NCBI GenBank assembly: GCA_016709005.1
Contig: JADJEU010000001.1
Location: forward strand, 706,359 to 770,358
DNA: 64,000 nt
Origin: Crocinitomicaceae bacterium
GTDB lineage: Bacteria > Bacteroidota > Bacteroidia > Flavobacteriales_D > Crocinitomicaceae
Direction: 5' to 3'
The notes beneath the pieces are model-generated. The model had not been told where the DNA came from, ran no database searches, and worked only from the letters and a program-made list of their open reading frames with translations. Below, piece after piece: positions 39,794 to 50,371 of this stretch. Each line of letters opens with the position of its first letter. The stretch's first letter is position 1. A program made the position numbers and the translations under genes.

Positions 39794-41679
39794 TTACATC
39801 CGCTCAGGAACTTCAATGCCAAGCAAACTCATGGAAGATTTAATTACCTTTCCAACATTCATACTCAGCACCAGTCTCAAATTTCTTTTGGCAAGATCAT
39901 CTTCTTTAAAAATGCTCACGCTTTGGTAAAATGAATTATAATGTTTTACCAGGTCGTAAGTATAGTTTGCTAAAAGTGCAGGTGAATATTCTGCACCCGC
40001 TTCTTTAACAACAACAGGATAATGCGCCAGGTGCTTTATCAATTCACGCTCTGAATCTTCAATTGAAACAGAATCATCTGCTAAACCTATTTCATCTGCT
40101 TTGCGCAACAGAGAAGCAATACGTGCATGCGCATACTGAATAAAGGGTCCTGTGTTTCCATTTAAATCAACCGATTCTGCGGGATCAAACAGCATTCGTT
40201 TTTTAGGATCTACTTTCAGCAAATAATATTTCAATCCACCCAAACCAATCATGCGGTACAGGTTTTCTTTTTCAGTTTCATCCATGCCATCAATGTGACC
40301 GCGCTCTTGCGTCATCTCCTTGGCTTTGGCTATTACTTCATCCATTAAATCATCTGCATCAACTACCGTTCCTTCACGTGATTTCATTTTACCAGAAGGC
40401 AAATCAACCATACCATAAGAAAGGTGATAGCAGTTTTGCGCCCAGGCATAACCCAATTTTTTCAGAATCAGAAATAGTACTTTGAAGTGATAATCTTGTT
40501 CATTTCCCACAGTATAAATGATACCATTCAATTTCGGATAATCAATAAAACGCTGACGTGCTGTTCCGATGTCTTGCGTCATATAGACAGCAGTTCCGTC
40601 TGATCGCAAAACTATTTTTTCATCTAGACCTTCATCTGTCAAATCAACCCAAACTGAGCCATCTGGTTTTTTGAAAAAACATTTTTTGCGAGGCCCTCTT
40701 CTACCATTGATTTACCATAAACGTAGGTATCAGATTCATAATAGAGTTTATGAAAATCAACACCCATTGTTTTATATGTCAAGGCAAATCCATCATACAC
40801 CCAACCGTTCATTTTTTGCCAAAGCGCAAAAACTTCTTTATCACCTGCCTCCCACTTCAAAAGCATCTCTTTCACATCAGCCATTATAGGTGTTTGTGAG
40901 TTGGCAAGTTCTTTCATTTTGCCTTCGATGCCTTTTCTGTTTTTTTCGTCTTCTTTTTCTTCCCACGCTTGCTTCAAACGGCGATACTCTGTTGAAATAT
41001 CTGCAGGAACATTTGTGAAGTTTCCGGCTTCCCATTTTGCAAGAATCTGTTTTGATTCCTCACGCATGGCCTTGTCAAACTCAACATAATATTTACCTAC
41101 CAGTTTGTCTCCTTTGAGTTTTGAAGATTCGGGTGTTTCATTATTTCCATAACGCACCCAGGCCAGCATACTTTTGCAAATGTGAATTCCGCGATCGTTA
41201 ATGATTTGCGTTTTCACTACATCATTGCCATTTGCTTTTAAAATTTCAGAGACAGAATATCCTAAAAAATTATTGCGCAAGTGACCTAAGTGAAGCGGTT
41301 TGTTTGTGTTGGGTGATGAGTACTCCACCATCAACTGATTTGCAGACTGTGCAGCAAATCCAAAAGATGAATTCAGGTGTATTGCCTTTAATTGCTGAAT
41401 CCAAAACTTATCGTGAATTGAAATATTCAAAAAGCCCTGAACTACGTTAAACGCTGAAATGATGTCTATGCTTTTTGCAAGTGCTTCACCAATTTCCTGT
41501 GCAGTTTCTGCCGGAGATTTTTTTGCCATTTTACTGAATGGGAAAATAACCAGAGTGATATCTCCTTGAAATTCTTTTTTCGTTTTCTGGAGTTGAATCA
41601 AATTTGCTTCAATCGGATTCTGATAAAGCGATTCTAAAACTTGCTGAATTTTGGGAGCAAGTACATTTTCAATGTTCAT
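39794..41679 (-). CDS. argS: arginyl-tRNA synthetase, frame-shifted
   Basis: Two minus-strand frames (41679-40639 and 40642-39794) give one full-length enzyme of about 595 residues. The class I HIGH motif is LHLGHLRNN and the KMSKS variant is KMKSREGTVVDADDL; the anticodon-binding domain ends LLGIEVPERM, the normal C-terminus. The first frame breaks in NVFSKNQMAQFGLI, while adding one base to the T6/A6 tract (40667-40679) gives KKPDGSVWVDLTDEGLDEK, the expected ArgS sequence. As argS is essential, a missing base in the assembly is the likeliest reason. Arginase begins 2 bases upstream of the start, so the two arginine genes form one unit. Confidence 0.92.
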
Positions 41680-41681
41680 TT

Positions 41682-42638
41682 TTAAATTCTTTTTTCGATC
41701 GATTGGGTGAATGATTCAAGGATATCAAAAGCTGTCTCTGCCATTTTGTTGACCTTATCATCCAGACATGGATTGATTTCAACAATTTCCATGCAGCACG
41801 TTTTTTCCCACGAAGCAAAAGTATCTAATAATGCAGATGCTTCTTCAGGTTTCAAACCATTTGGTGCCGGGGTTCCTGTTCCTTTTGATACGATATCCGG
41901 ATCCATACTATCCACGTCAAATGATACATAAATCAAATCACATGAACTTAGTTTATCCTGAATTAAACCAGCAATTGCAGCGGGTCCTTTTTGGCGAACA
42001 TCGTCTACAGTATATACGGTAATATTGTTTTTTTCAATGTATTTTTCCTCTGGCTTTTCCATATCGCGCAAGCCAATAAACACTAAATCTTCGTGTTTGA
42101 TTTTCGGTGCAACACCTCCCATTGTTTTTAATTTCCCCCAAAACTCGATGGTTTCAGGCAATGGTTCATTAATCTGATCTGCCAGATTATCTTCATTAAA
42201 AGCTGTTGCCAAAGGCATTCCATGCAAGTTGCCAGATGGTGTCGTATACGGAGTATGCAAATCGGCATGTGCATCAATCCAAATCACACCCAATCTTTTT
42301 GACGGAAAGGCTTTTTTAATTCCTGCAATGGTTCCGCCTGCGCTGGCATGATCTCCTGCTAAGACAATTGGAAAATCGCCGTTTGTCAGCACAAAAGAAA
42401 CAATATCAGCAACATTCTGATACACATTAACCAGCGCGTCAATCCGTTTTGCTGTTCGGTAAATAGTCGGTTCAAATAAGACATCATTCTCTGTTTCAAT
42501 CCGAAAGCGCTCAAAACGACCAAAGTAATCGTTATCCGATTTAAGAGAAGCGACTTTTAAAGCTGCCACTCCAAGACTGGCTCCACGTGTTCCGGCTGCA
42601 ATTTCAGAGGTGTTTTCTATGATTTTAATATCTGGCAT
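41682..42638 (-). CDS. rocF: arginase family protein
   Basis: A 318-residue ureohydrolase with the manganese-binding motifs GDHASAGGT (near 114-122), WIDAHADLHTP (near 139-149) and SFDVDSMDP (near 243-251), plus EIVEINP. It hydrolyses arginine to ornithine and urea; agmatinase or formimidoylglutamase activity is an alternative I cannot rule out. It is upstream of argS on the same strand, 2 bases apart. A candidate promoter (TAAATTTG, 42658-42665, minus strand) precedes it. Confidence 0.85.
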   Translation of the reverse strand: MPDIKIIENTSEIAAGTRGASLGVAALKVASLKSDNDYFGRFERFRIETENDVLFEPTIYRTAKRIDALVNVYQNVADIVSFVLTNGDFPIVLAGDHASAGGTIAGIKKAFPSKRLGVIWIDAHADLHTPYTTPSGNLHGMPLATAFNEDNLADQINEPLPETIEFWGKLKTMGGVAPKIKHEDLVFIGLRDMEKPEEKYIEKNNITVYTVDDVRQKGPAAIAGLIQDKLSSCDLIYVSFDVDSMDPDIVSKGTGTPAPNGLKPEEASALLDTFASWEKTCCMEIVEINPCLDDKVNKMAETAFDILESFTQSIEKRI

Positions 42639-42887
42639 AAATGGGCTTCTGTTCTGACAAATTTAATCATTTTAACCTGTTTATATCGATTTATCCAGTG
42701 GGTTATCAGAAAATGATATATTTGTCTAATTATCTGATTTTTGTTTTTTAGCTATCGATTTTGGACGTTAATCTGCAAATTAACGTTTATTGTCGTTAAA
42801 ATCAAGAAACAGACTAAGATGCTTAACCGGACATTCGAATAAAAATTGTCTCAAAAAACTAAAACTTATAACGCATAATTTGTTCTG

Positions 42888-43592
42888 ATGAAAACCCAAA
42901 AAAACCAAATCACAAATTTTCTTGCAGCAGTTTCTTTACTATTGCTAGTTGTTTCATGCGGAGGACCAACCTATATAGAGCAAGGTGAAATCACGTATGA
43001 AATAACTTATCCCTACAACACCAATTTATCATCAACCATGATGGCAATCTTGCCAAAAGAAGCAACCTTAATCTTTAAAGGTTCGAAAATGCTGACCATT
43101 GTAAAACGCGGCAAAATTTTCAGAACGGATATTTATGCAGATGAAGCGACAAAAGAACTAGAAATGCGTTTGGATTTTGGATCTGATGTTTTGTATACCA
43201 ACATGACTGAGGCTGATCAAAATAAATTTAAAGCCGGTCTGCCTAAATATACCTTAACACCAACAGATGATGCCGACAGTCTTAAAGGTCTTTGGGGGAA
43301 AAAATACATTACCAAATACGACAGCGATACGATTCCTGAATTTGAATCATGGTTTACTGAAATGCTGACATTGCAAAATATTACCTGGTTCTCGAACTAT
43401 TCTGGCACAACAGGCGTTCCGTTGATCTACGATATCGATCAGTATGGAATCAGAATGCATCTTGAAATTACTTCATTCAAAGAGCGTGAAGTAAAAGATG
43501 AAGAGTTCAATCGTGAAAACGGACTGAAGGAAGTTACCTACGAAGAGTACGACGCTAAATTAAACGAGTTGTTTACGATTCTTCAAGACTAG
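42888..43592 (+). CDS. lipoprotein of unknown function
   Basis: 234 residues. A long N-terminal signal with lipobox LLVVSC (Cys26) is followed by GGPTYIEQGEITYEITYPYN and a beta-rich domain that includes AILPKEATLIFKGSKML, resembling the DUF4412-type fold of exported Bacteroidota proteins. No active-site motif is evident. Its 249-base upstream gap shows nothing clear beyond a TATATTTG box at 42717-42724. Confidence 0.7.
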   Translation: MKTQKNQITNFLAAVSLLLLVVSCGGPTYIEQGEITYEITYPYNTNLSSTMMAILPKEATLIFKGSKMLTIVKRGKIFRTDIYADEATKELEMRLDFGSDVLYTNMTEADQNKFKAGLPKYTLTPTDDADSLKGLWGKKYITKYDSDTIPEFESWFTEMLTLQNITWFSNYSGTTGVPLIYDIDQYGIRMHLEITSFKEREVKDEEFNRENGLKEVTYEEYDAKLNELFTILQD

Positions 43593-43623
43593 AATTGCAA
43601 ACCTTGCTTTGATCGGCACTTTT

Positions 43624-45926
43624 TTAGTAGATCACCAATTTCTTAACAACCATTTGATCATTGACTGAAACTCGAATCAGATATGTTCCCTCAGACCAGT
43701 CAGCAGTATTCAATTGCAGCAATGAGTTTGTCATTTCACTTGTTTTGATTAGTCGTCCGGTTAAATCAAAAATCTGAACGATTGGATTTTGTTCTGAATT
43801 AAATCCAGCTTGGCGTAAATCAATCGTTACGATTTCAGATGCCGGATTTGGATAAATAATTATATCCAATTGCTTCAATTCTTCGTGCAGTCCAATGTTT
43901 GAAATATCTGCAGACTTATACAAGGCAACACCTCCACGTTCATTACCAACAATCATCTCAAGACGATTATCATTATTCAAGTCAGTAATTGCGGGTGCAG
44001 AGTATGTTCCAATCTGGATATTATCAAGCGATGAATCTGCCAGATGAAATGAACCAGGAATATTTGTTTCGATGCTATCGTATAAATGCAGATACCCGTT
44101 TTTTGAACCAACTATTAATTTATACGAACCTTCGACATCAATAAAATGTGGAACTGCATAACCTTCAATCGACCACCATTCACTCACATTCACATTACCC
44201 AAATGATTCGTCAGATAGAGAAAACTATAGTTTGCTGCATCGCCAATATTTTCATAATAATTCAGCTGTCCATTTCTTCTGCCTACTACTAAATCCAAAT
44301 CATTATCTCGATCCAAATCTACTAAAGCGGGAATGACATAAATACCTGCATTGGTTGGTGTTACTAATGGATCATTCGCATAATCTTTTAATACATCATA
44401 GGTACTAAATATGGCCGCATTACCAGCTCCTCCAGTGTTTTCAAAGTAATAGCAGTATCCTGAATATTCGCCCAGCACCATATCTTCATCACCATCATTG
44501 TCTAAATCGCCAAAGGTTGGATAGAAGTGCAGCGTAAGTCCAATACCAAGACTTGAAAGATTCAAATAATCTGTAGTCACAAGCGTAAATTCAGGACTTG
44601 CCAACGTACCTGTATTTTCATAATAATAAATTGAGCTCACCTGGTTACCACTCATTGGATTAAAATGTCCCTGACTGCTCACCAATAAATCTTTTAACCC
44701 ATCACCGTTATGATCAAAATAGATGGGCATTGCCTTAGAACCAACATCGATCATTTGGCCCTGCATAAAATCATTTTGCTGAAAATTGAAAACGGGTGAA
44801 AGATCAGTTCCGGTATTCAAATAATACCAAGTTGAAATCCGATTCTCTGAGCCAACTTTTGAAGAAGGCGTAACAATCAAATCCCGTTTACCATCATTAT
44901 TTACATCTGCATGATACGCACCCGGATAAATTGATACATCTGCAGCAACTGAATTGGAAGGAAATGTTGCGTCCACAGCATCCATTCCGGAATTCGTGTT
45001 TGGTAACGTGCCGCTGTTTGATAACATCACCAGATTTGGGAAAGAAATATCTCCAAGAACAACATCCATTACACCGTCATTATCCATTTCAATTGGCAAG
45101 ACGGTTGAGCCAGAATGTCTTTCTGAATTTTCAAAAGGTCTTGTACTTTCTGAATTAGGAACCTGATCGTCGCACGGGTAGTTCAAGGTATCCCATAATG
45201 TGACCGAGTTAGTTGATGCCGATTCACTGAATCTTCCCCAACATGTATTTTTCATTTCATACAAAAGTGAGTCACAATGACCATACGTTTCCATACTCAT
45301 GTTGCGGTGATATTCAAGTGCCTGACCAGTACCACCAAATGTAATGATGTCAATATCTCCATCTCCATCGATGTCTTTTAATCCCGGAAGATCAGCACTA
45401 CTTACATAAAGAAATTGTTGGGTTCCCCATTGCAAGGATTTAATGCGCAAAGAAGTCTGAACAAATGACAAACCATCTGTACTATTTCCAGTATTCTTAA
45501 AAACTTTTATACCTCCTGACCGGGACGCAAAAATATCTTTTTGCCATCGCAATTGTAATCAACTAAGAGAACCCAGCTAAACAAAAACTGTTCGTCTTCA
45601 TAAGCGTTGTAAATGTTATTATACTCCGGAAACTTAGTCTCATACTCAGGTGCATAAACAAAATTGGAAGATCCAATTGGGTTGGTTTGAATAAAGGTCA
45701 GCACTTTATTATTCGAGCGGTCAAAAACAAAAAGATCTTGAATTCCGTCATAGTTCAAATCGATGTTAGAAAATTGGCAATAATCCATACCACCCGCCCA
45801 GGCGTACTTCTGAAAAATAGCAGATTCATAAACATCAATGGTATCAATGCGCTGAAAACCAAATTGACTTTTTGCAGATACTGAAAATAAAGTGAGTATA
45901 AAAACTATAACGGCTGTTCTGATCAT
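43624..45926 (-). CDS. FG-GAP/VCBS repeat surface protein with T9SS signal, frame-shifted
   Basis: One secreted protein of about 767 residues in two frames: 45926-45507 and then to 43624. The first frame has a signal peptide (SVSAKSQ) and repeats such as NIDLNYDGIQDLFVFDRS; the second has many FG-GAP repeats (DIDGDGDIDII, DLDNDGDEDMV, DLDRDNDLDLV) that fold as a beta-propeller and bind calcium. The C-terminus is a type IX secretion sorting domain (IIYPNPASEIVTI to KKLVIY). One A missing from the run at 45536-45540 region (minus AAAAA, DGKK) restores the frame as NCDGKKDIFASRSGG. It is probably exported and attached to the cell surface. Confidence 0.85.
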
Positions 45927-46068
45927 GAATCTGATAATTTATTCAAAGTTATTGAATCCATGTATACTAACGTGTTTCAGTAGCCAAAGGTTGAAAACAA
46001 AACGTTGTTGAACTTATTAACTATGTGCATCGGTTTTAAACAAGTCGCTCCAATTAAAACTTTTCAAT

Positions 46069-46076
46069 TAACTTTG
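46069..46076 (+). promoter_or_regulatory. candidate -7 box of the pyr operon
   Basis: TAACTTTG fits TAnnTTTG and lies 16 bases before the pyrR start at 46092, supporting that start over one at 46005. The short leader leaves no room for an attenuator upstream of pyrR. Confidence 0.5.
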
Positions 46077-46091
46077 ACCAATCCCTCCAAA

Positions 46092-46643
46092 ATGGACAAA
46101 AGAACAATCTTAAATAGCACACATTTTGAGATTACCTTAAAACGACTTGCGAGTCAGCTCAAAGAAAATCATCATCTTTTTGAAAACACCGTTCTCATTG
46201 GTTTGCAACCAAGAGGCATTCATGTTTTAGAACGTTTGAAAAAAATTCTGGAATCTGATTTGAAAAAGGAACTCACCTGCGGGCAACTCGATATTACTTT
46301 TTACCGGGATGATTTTCGCAGAAGAGAACAACCCATTATTCCAAGTGTAACCAATATAGATTTCATCATTGAAAATAAAAATGTGGTTTTGATAGACGAC
46401 GTATTATTTTCAGGAAGAACAATTCGTTCAGGTCTGGATGCTTTGCTTGCATTTGGTCGTCCGAAGAAAGTGGAACTGCTTGCATTTATTGATCGTCGTT
46501 TTGAAAGACACTTACCCATTCAGGCAGATTACATTGGTAAAACAGTAGATACCCTTTCAAGTCAGCGCGTATCGGTTGAATGGAAAGAAATTGAAGGAGA
46601 AGACAAAGTAGTTTTATTTACTCAGGAAAATAAAAATGAATAA
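46092..46643 (+). CDS. pyrR: PyrR, pyrimidine regulator/uracil phosphoribosyltransferase
   Basis: A 183-residue type I phosphoribosyltransferase. The PRPP-binding motif VVLIDDVLFSGRTIRSGLDAL (residues about 99-119) and IGLQPRGIHVLERL are diagnostic. PyrR binds RNA to control pyr genes in many bacteria and can convert uracil to UMP. The ATG at 46092 fits the family start (MDKRTILNSTHFEITLKRLA); the longer frame would add 29 residues. It overlaps pyrB by 8 bases. Confidence 0.93.
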   Translation: MDKRTILNSTHFEITLKRLASQLKENHHLFENTVLIGLQPRGIHVLERLKKILESDLKKELTCGQLDITFYRDDFRRREQPIIPSVTNIDFIIENKNVVLIDDVLFSGRTIRSGLDALLAFGRPKKVELLAFIDRRFERHLPIQADYIGKTVDTLSSQRVSVEWKEIEGEDKVVLFTQENKNE

Positions 46644-47571
46644 CCTCAGTGTAGATCATCTTATAGGAATCAAAGACCTGACAAAGCAGGACATTGAACT
46701 TATTTTAAAAACGGCAGACAGTTTCAAACAAGTCATTAATCGCCCCATCAAAAAAGTTCCTTCGCTGAGAGATATCACAATTGCCAATTTATTTTTTGAA
46801 AATTCTACCCGCACTAAATTATCGTTTGAACTTGCTGAGAAAAGATTATCTGCTGATGTGATCAACTTTGCTGCATCGGGTTCTTCAGTCAAAAAAGGTG
46901 AAACGTTAATTGACACCGTCAACAACATTCTTGCAATGAAAGTAGATTTGGTAGTGATGCGTCACCCCAATCCAGGAGCTGCTAAATTTTTATCTGAGCG
47001 AATCAATGCGCGCGTTGTAAATGCTGGTGATGGGACACATGAGCATCCTACACAAGCTTTACTGGATGCATACTCTATTCGTGAAAGACATGGAGATGAT
47101 TTTTCAGGAAAGAAAGTAGTTATTGTGGGAGACATCAGCCATTCACGCGTGGCACTTTCAAATATTTTCTGTCTTCAAAAATTAGGCGCCGAAGTAATGG
47201 TTTGCGGACCGACAACACTCATTCCAAAATTCATTGGCGAGCTTGGTGTAAAAGTAGAACATAATTTGCGTAAAGCACTGGAATGGTGTGATGTTGCTAA
47301 CATGTTGCGCATTCAGTTAGAGCGTCAGGAGATTCAATACTTTCCATCTCTGCGAGAGTATACGATGCTTTACGGATTGGATAAAAAATTACTGGACAGT
47401 CTGGATAAAAAAATCACAATCATGCACCCGGGTCCAATCAACAGAGGTGTAGAGATTACATCCGACGTAGCTGACTCAGATCAGTCTATCATTCTTCAGC
47501 AAGTTGAAAATGGTGTTGCCGTTAGAATGGCTATTATTTATTTACTTGCTTCTAAAATTAATAGAAGCTAA
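46636..47571 (+). CDS. pyrB: aspartate carbamoyltransferase catalytic subunit
   Basis: 311 residues. The carbamoyl-phosphate binding motif FFENSTRTKLSFE (residues about 51-63), GDGTHEHPTQALLDAYSI (about 130-147) and HPGPINRGVEI near the end are complete. It makes N-carbamoyl-L-aspartate in de novo pyrimidine synthesis. It overlaps pyrR and is its expected partner. No regulatory subunit pyrI follows. Confidence 0.96.
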   Translation: MNNLSVDHLIGIKDLTKQDIELILKTADSFKQVINRPIKKVPSLRDITIANLFFENSTRTKLSFELAEKRLSADVINFAASGSSVKKGETLIDTVNNILAMKVDLVVMRHPNPGAAKFLSERINARVVNAGDGTHEHPTQALLDAYSIRERHGDDFSGKKVVIVGDISHSRVALSNIFCLQKLGAEVMVCGPTTLIPKFIGELGVKVEHNLRKALEWCDVANMLRIQLERQEIQYFPSLREYTMLYGLDKKLLDSLDKKITIMHPGPINRGVEITSDVADSDQSIILQQVENGVAVRMAIIYLLASKINRS

Positions 47572-47682
47572 TTTCGTTCTTAGCCAAGTATCTTTATTCA
47601 ATCAGTGATCAAATGCTTGGGAGTTCCGCTGATGAACAAATGAAACATTTTTTTAAACTGACAGTTACCTAATAATTGGCTA

Positions 47683-48375
47683 ATGAAAAGTTACCTTACA
47701 CTTTCTATCATCTTATTACTTCACGTTGCAAGTACATCGCAGATTATAGGCGTAAAGGCCGGACCCGTTTTTTCAAAACTAGATTATTCGAACAGCTATT
47801 CTAACAATATAAGTTTTGATAAAATACACTTCGGTCATTTCACTAGGTTCGACCTAAGCTATCTCAACAAAAAACACGTTGAGCTGAATTCAAGTATTGG
47901 TTTTCTCTGGGCAGGCGGACGAGGAGAAAGATGGGTACAAGAGACAGGTACTTTTGATGCTAAATCCAGCATGGGTTTTTTGAATATTTCGTCTCAGGTA
48001 AGATTTAAAATACCGGTTTTCAAATCAGCTTTGTTCTACGTTGGATTTGGTCCAAGAATTGATGTGCCGCTCTGGTACAAAGAAAACGTCTATTTTTTCA
48101 GATCTATTGACGCTCTAACTGATGATTCCTTCACTTATTATGAAACCTCCGGAGGTATCAGTAAATTACTTTATGGTGTTGTTGCTGAAACTGGCTACAG
48201 AATCCAACGTGGCAAAAATAATTTTAGTCTCTCTGTAAGTTATAACCATAACTCAAACAAATTAGTTAATTTATACTCGGCTAAAGCGTCGTCCGAATTA
48301 AAGCCCAGAGATTGGGCTTGGCTGAATTATTTAACTGTTGGATTCGGTTGGGGATTTAATTGTTCAAAAAATTAA
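47683..48375 (+). CDS. outer membrane beta-barrel protein
   Basis: 230 residues with a signal peptide (about residues 1-18) and the repeated alternating pattern of a small barrel (GVKAGPVFSKLDYSN, GFLNISSQVRFKIPV, LYGVVAETGYRI, WLNYLTVGFGWGF). It resembles the porin-family (OMP_b-brl_2) proteins of Bacteroidota. Function unknown. It is 111 bases after pyrB and converges with the PLP-protein gene. Confidence 0.75.
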   Translation: MKSYLTLSIILLLHVASTSQIIGVKAGPVFSKLDYSNSYSNNISFDKIHFGHFTRFDLSYLNKKHVELNSSIGFLWAGGRGERWVQETGTFDAKSSMGFLNISSQVRFKIPVFKSALFYVGFGPRIDVPLWYKENVYFFRSIDALTDDSFTYYETSGGISKLLYGVVAETGYRIQRGKNNFSLSVSYNHNSNKLVNLYSAKASSELKPRDWAWLNYLTVGFGWGFNCSKN

Positions 48376-48422
48376 ATTCATTTCTTTTCCCTCTTTTGAG
48401 CCGTCAATAAATCACCTAGTAA

Positions 48423-49088
48423 TCATCTCCCGCCAAAAATGGAACTGCCAATACGAACCATGGTACTCCCCTCTTCAATGGCAATCTGATAATCTCCGCT
48501 CATGCCCATTGAAATTTCTTTGAATGAATTTTTGTCGCTGAAAAATTGTTTTTTCAACTGATCAAAATACGATTTCAGCATCTTGAATTCGGTGTGAATT
48601 TGAGATTGGTTATCTGTGAAACTAGCCATGCCCATAATACCCACAACAGAAATATTTTCGAGATTATCATATTCATTTGAGCTTAACATTTGTTCTGCTT
48701 CATCATACGAAAATCCAAATTTGGTTTCTTCTTGCGCAATGTGAAATTGCAGCAAGACATTTTGAATGCGATTATTTTTTTGAGCTTGTTTGTTGATCTC
48801 TTTAAGCAAACTGAAAGAATCAACGCCATGAATCAGCGAAACAAAGTGCGCCATGTATTTCACCTTGTTGCTTTGCAGGTGACCGATCATGTGCCATTCA
48901 ATGTCCTTAGGCAATGCATCGTATTTTGAAACTAATTCCTGCACTTTGTTTTCACCAAAAATACGTTGACCCGCATCATATGCTTTCTGAATATCACTTG
49001 CAGGTTTTGTTTTAGAGACCGCAATCAGATTGACATTTGAAGGCAATGTGGATTTTATTCGTATAATATTTTCTGCAACCCCTGCCAT
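48423..49088 (-). CDS. YggS family pyridoxal-phosphate homeostasis protein
   Basis: A 221-residue PLP-binding TIM-barrel. The lysine that forms the Schiff base is in LIAVSKTKPASDIQKAYDAG (near residue 26), followed by FGENKVQELVSKYDALP and WHMIGHLQSNKVKY, all conserved in YggS/PROSC. It has no known catalytic activity and buffers PLP. It ends GSTMVRIGSSIFGGR, with the phosphate-binding G-S and R of the family. It is 1 base from the DUF1015 gene, same strand. Confidence 0.93.
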   Translation of the reverse strand: MAGVAENIIRIKSTLPSNVNLIAVSKTKPASDIQKAYDAGQRIFGENKVQELVSKYDALPKDIEWHMIGHLQSNKVKYMAHFVSLIHGVDSFSLLKEINKQAQKNNRIQNVLLQFHIAQEETKFGFSYDEAEQMLSSNEYDNLENISVVGIMGMASFTDNQSQIHTEFKMLKSYFDQLKKQFFSDKNSFKEISMGMSGDYQIAIEEGSTMVRIGSSIFGGR

Positions 49089-49089
49089 C

Positions 49090-50319
49090 TTAATCCAACG
49101 GATATATTGTTAATCCACTTCTGAGTTTAGGTTCAATCCAGGTTGATTTCGGAGGCATGATTTGATCCTCATCTGCCACACGCATCAGTTGATCTGCAGA
49201 AACCGGAAACAACAAAAATCCAACTTTAAATTTACCGCTGTCAACCGCGTCAGTTATTCCCTGATGTCCTTTATTGCCGCTAACAAAATCAATACGTTCA
49301 TCTGTTTTCAGATCTTTTATATTCAAGACAGGTTCTAGTAACAAATTGGTTAGGATTGCACTGTCCAATGAATTCACTGCATGTTTAGCATCGTACTTTT
49401 CTGGATTGGGAACAAGCGAGTACCATTTTTTATTCAGGTACATGCTGATCTGATGCAAACTTGAAGGTTTGATGTGATCATTCAGAATTTCAGAAACGGA
49501 AAAATTATCTGCCACTTTTTTTAAAAACGATGCTTCTGTCAAGTTACCTAAATCACGAACGACGCGATTGTACTCCATGATAAACATTTTTTCCTGCGAG
49601 ATAAAATACGCAAGAAAATGTTCATGCTCTGGTTTGCGCGGTTCAGGCATACTTTCTGTAAAACGCGCTGAGGAGGCACAACGGTGATGCCCATCTGCAA
49701 TATATACATCCGGAATTTCAGTATAGTATTTTTGAATTTGTGCAATCGCTTCAGCATTATCAATCACCCAAATTTCATGTTTTATTTTTTCGGTTGATGT
49801 GAATTCATACTCAGGTCTGTGAGTTGAAATTGCTTCCAGTAAACCACAAAGTTCTTCATGACGCTGATGAAAAAGTAAAACAGGCTCTGCATTGAACTGA
49901 ACCGTTTTCAGATACGTTGAAAAAAGATCCAGGCGTGATGTAATTGTTGCTTCGTGTTTTTTGATATGCCCCGTGTTGTATTGATCAATCGATGCTCCAC
50001 CAATCAGCCCAAGGTATTCATGGCCATCTTTTGTCTGCCGGTATAAATACAGACAAGGATTTTCATCCTGAATAAAAATACCTTCTTTAATAAACTGCTT
50101 AAACTTTTCTTTTGATTTTAGAAATCGTTCAACGGTATTTGCAGGAGTCTTGAGTCTTGAATGAAACTCAGGATTGATGACATGTAAAAACGTATATGGA
50201 TTTTGTTCCATTTTAGCTTCCAGCACATTCTTTTTATAGGTATAGTATGGCATGGTAGCCACCAAATATGCTTTATCGCGTGTTGGGCGAATGGCGCGGA
50301 AAGGGAGAATCTTAGTCAA
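49090..50319 (-). CDS. DUF1015 domain protein
   Basis: 409 residues covering the whole DUF1015 family: start KILPFRAIRPTRDKAYLVAT, NPYTFLHVINPEF, and DGHHRCASSARF (near residues 210-221), the ParB-like nucleotide-handling motif. A family member in archaea, SerK, is a free-serine kinase, so a kinase role is possible here. In Bacteroidota the gene commonly accompanies serine or PLP genes; here it directly precedes the yggS-type gene. Function is inferred only. Confidence 0.85.
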   Translation of the reverse strand: MTKILPFRAIRPTRDKAYLVATMPYYTYKKNVLEAKMEQNPYTFLHVINPEFHSRLKTPANTVERFLKSKEKFKQFIKEGIFIQDENPCLYLYRQTKDGHEYLGLIGGASIDQYNTGHIKKHEATITSRLDLFSTYLKTVQFNAEPVLLFHQRHEELCGLLEAISTHRPEYEFTSTEKIKHEIWVIDNAEAIAQIQKYYTEIPDVYIADGHHRCASSARFTESMPEPRKPEHEHFLAYFISQEKMFIMEYNRVVRDLGNLTEASFLKKVADNFSVSEILNDHIKPSSLHQISMYLNKKWYSLVPNPEKYDAKHAVNSLDSAILTNLLLEPVLNIKDLKTDERIDFVSGNKGHQGITDAVDSGKFKVGFLLFPVSADQLMRVADEDQIMPPKSTWIEPKLRSGLTIYPLD

Positions 50320-50371
50320 GGTCTGTCAGTTTATAAGGCAAAAATAACACTTCCGGCAGAACTTCACGCAA

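Noticed and set aside
45927..46091. PyrR-dependent attenuator or riboswitch before pyrR
   Set aside because: The likely promoter box lies 16 bases before the start codon, leaving no leader, and no terminator/antiterminator pair is visible.
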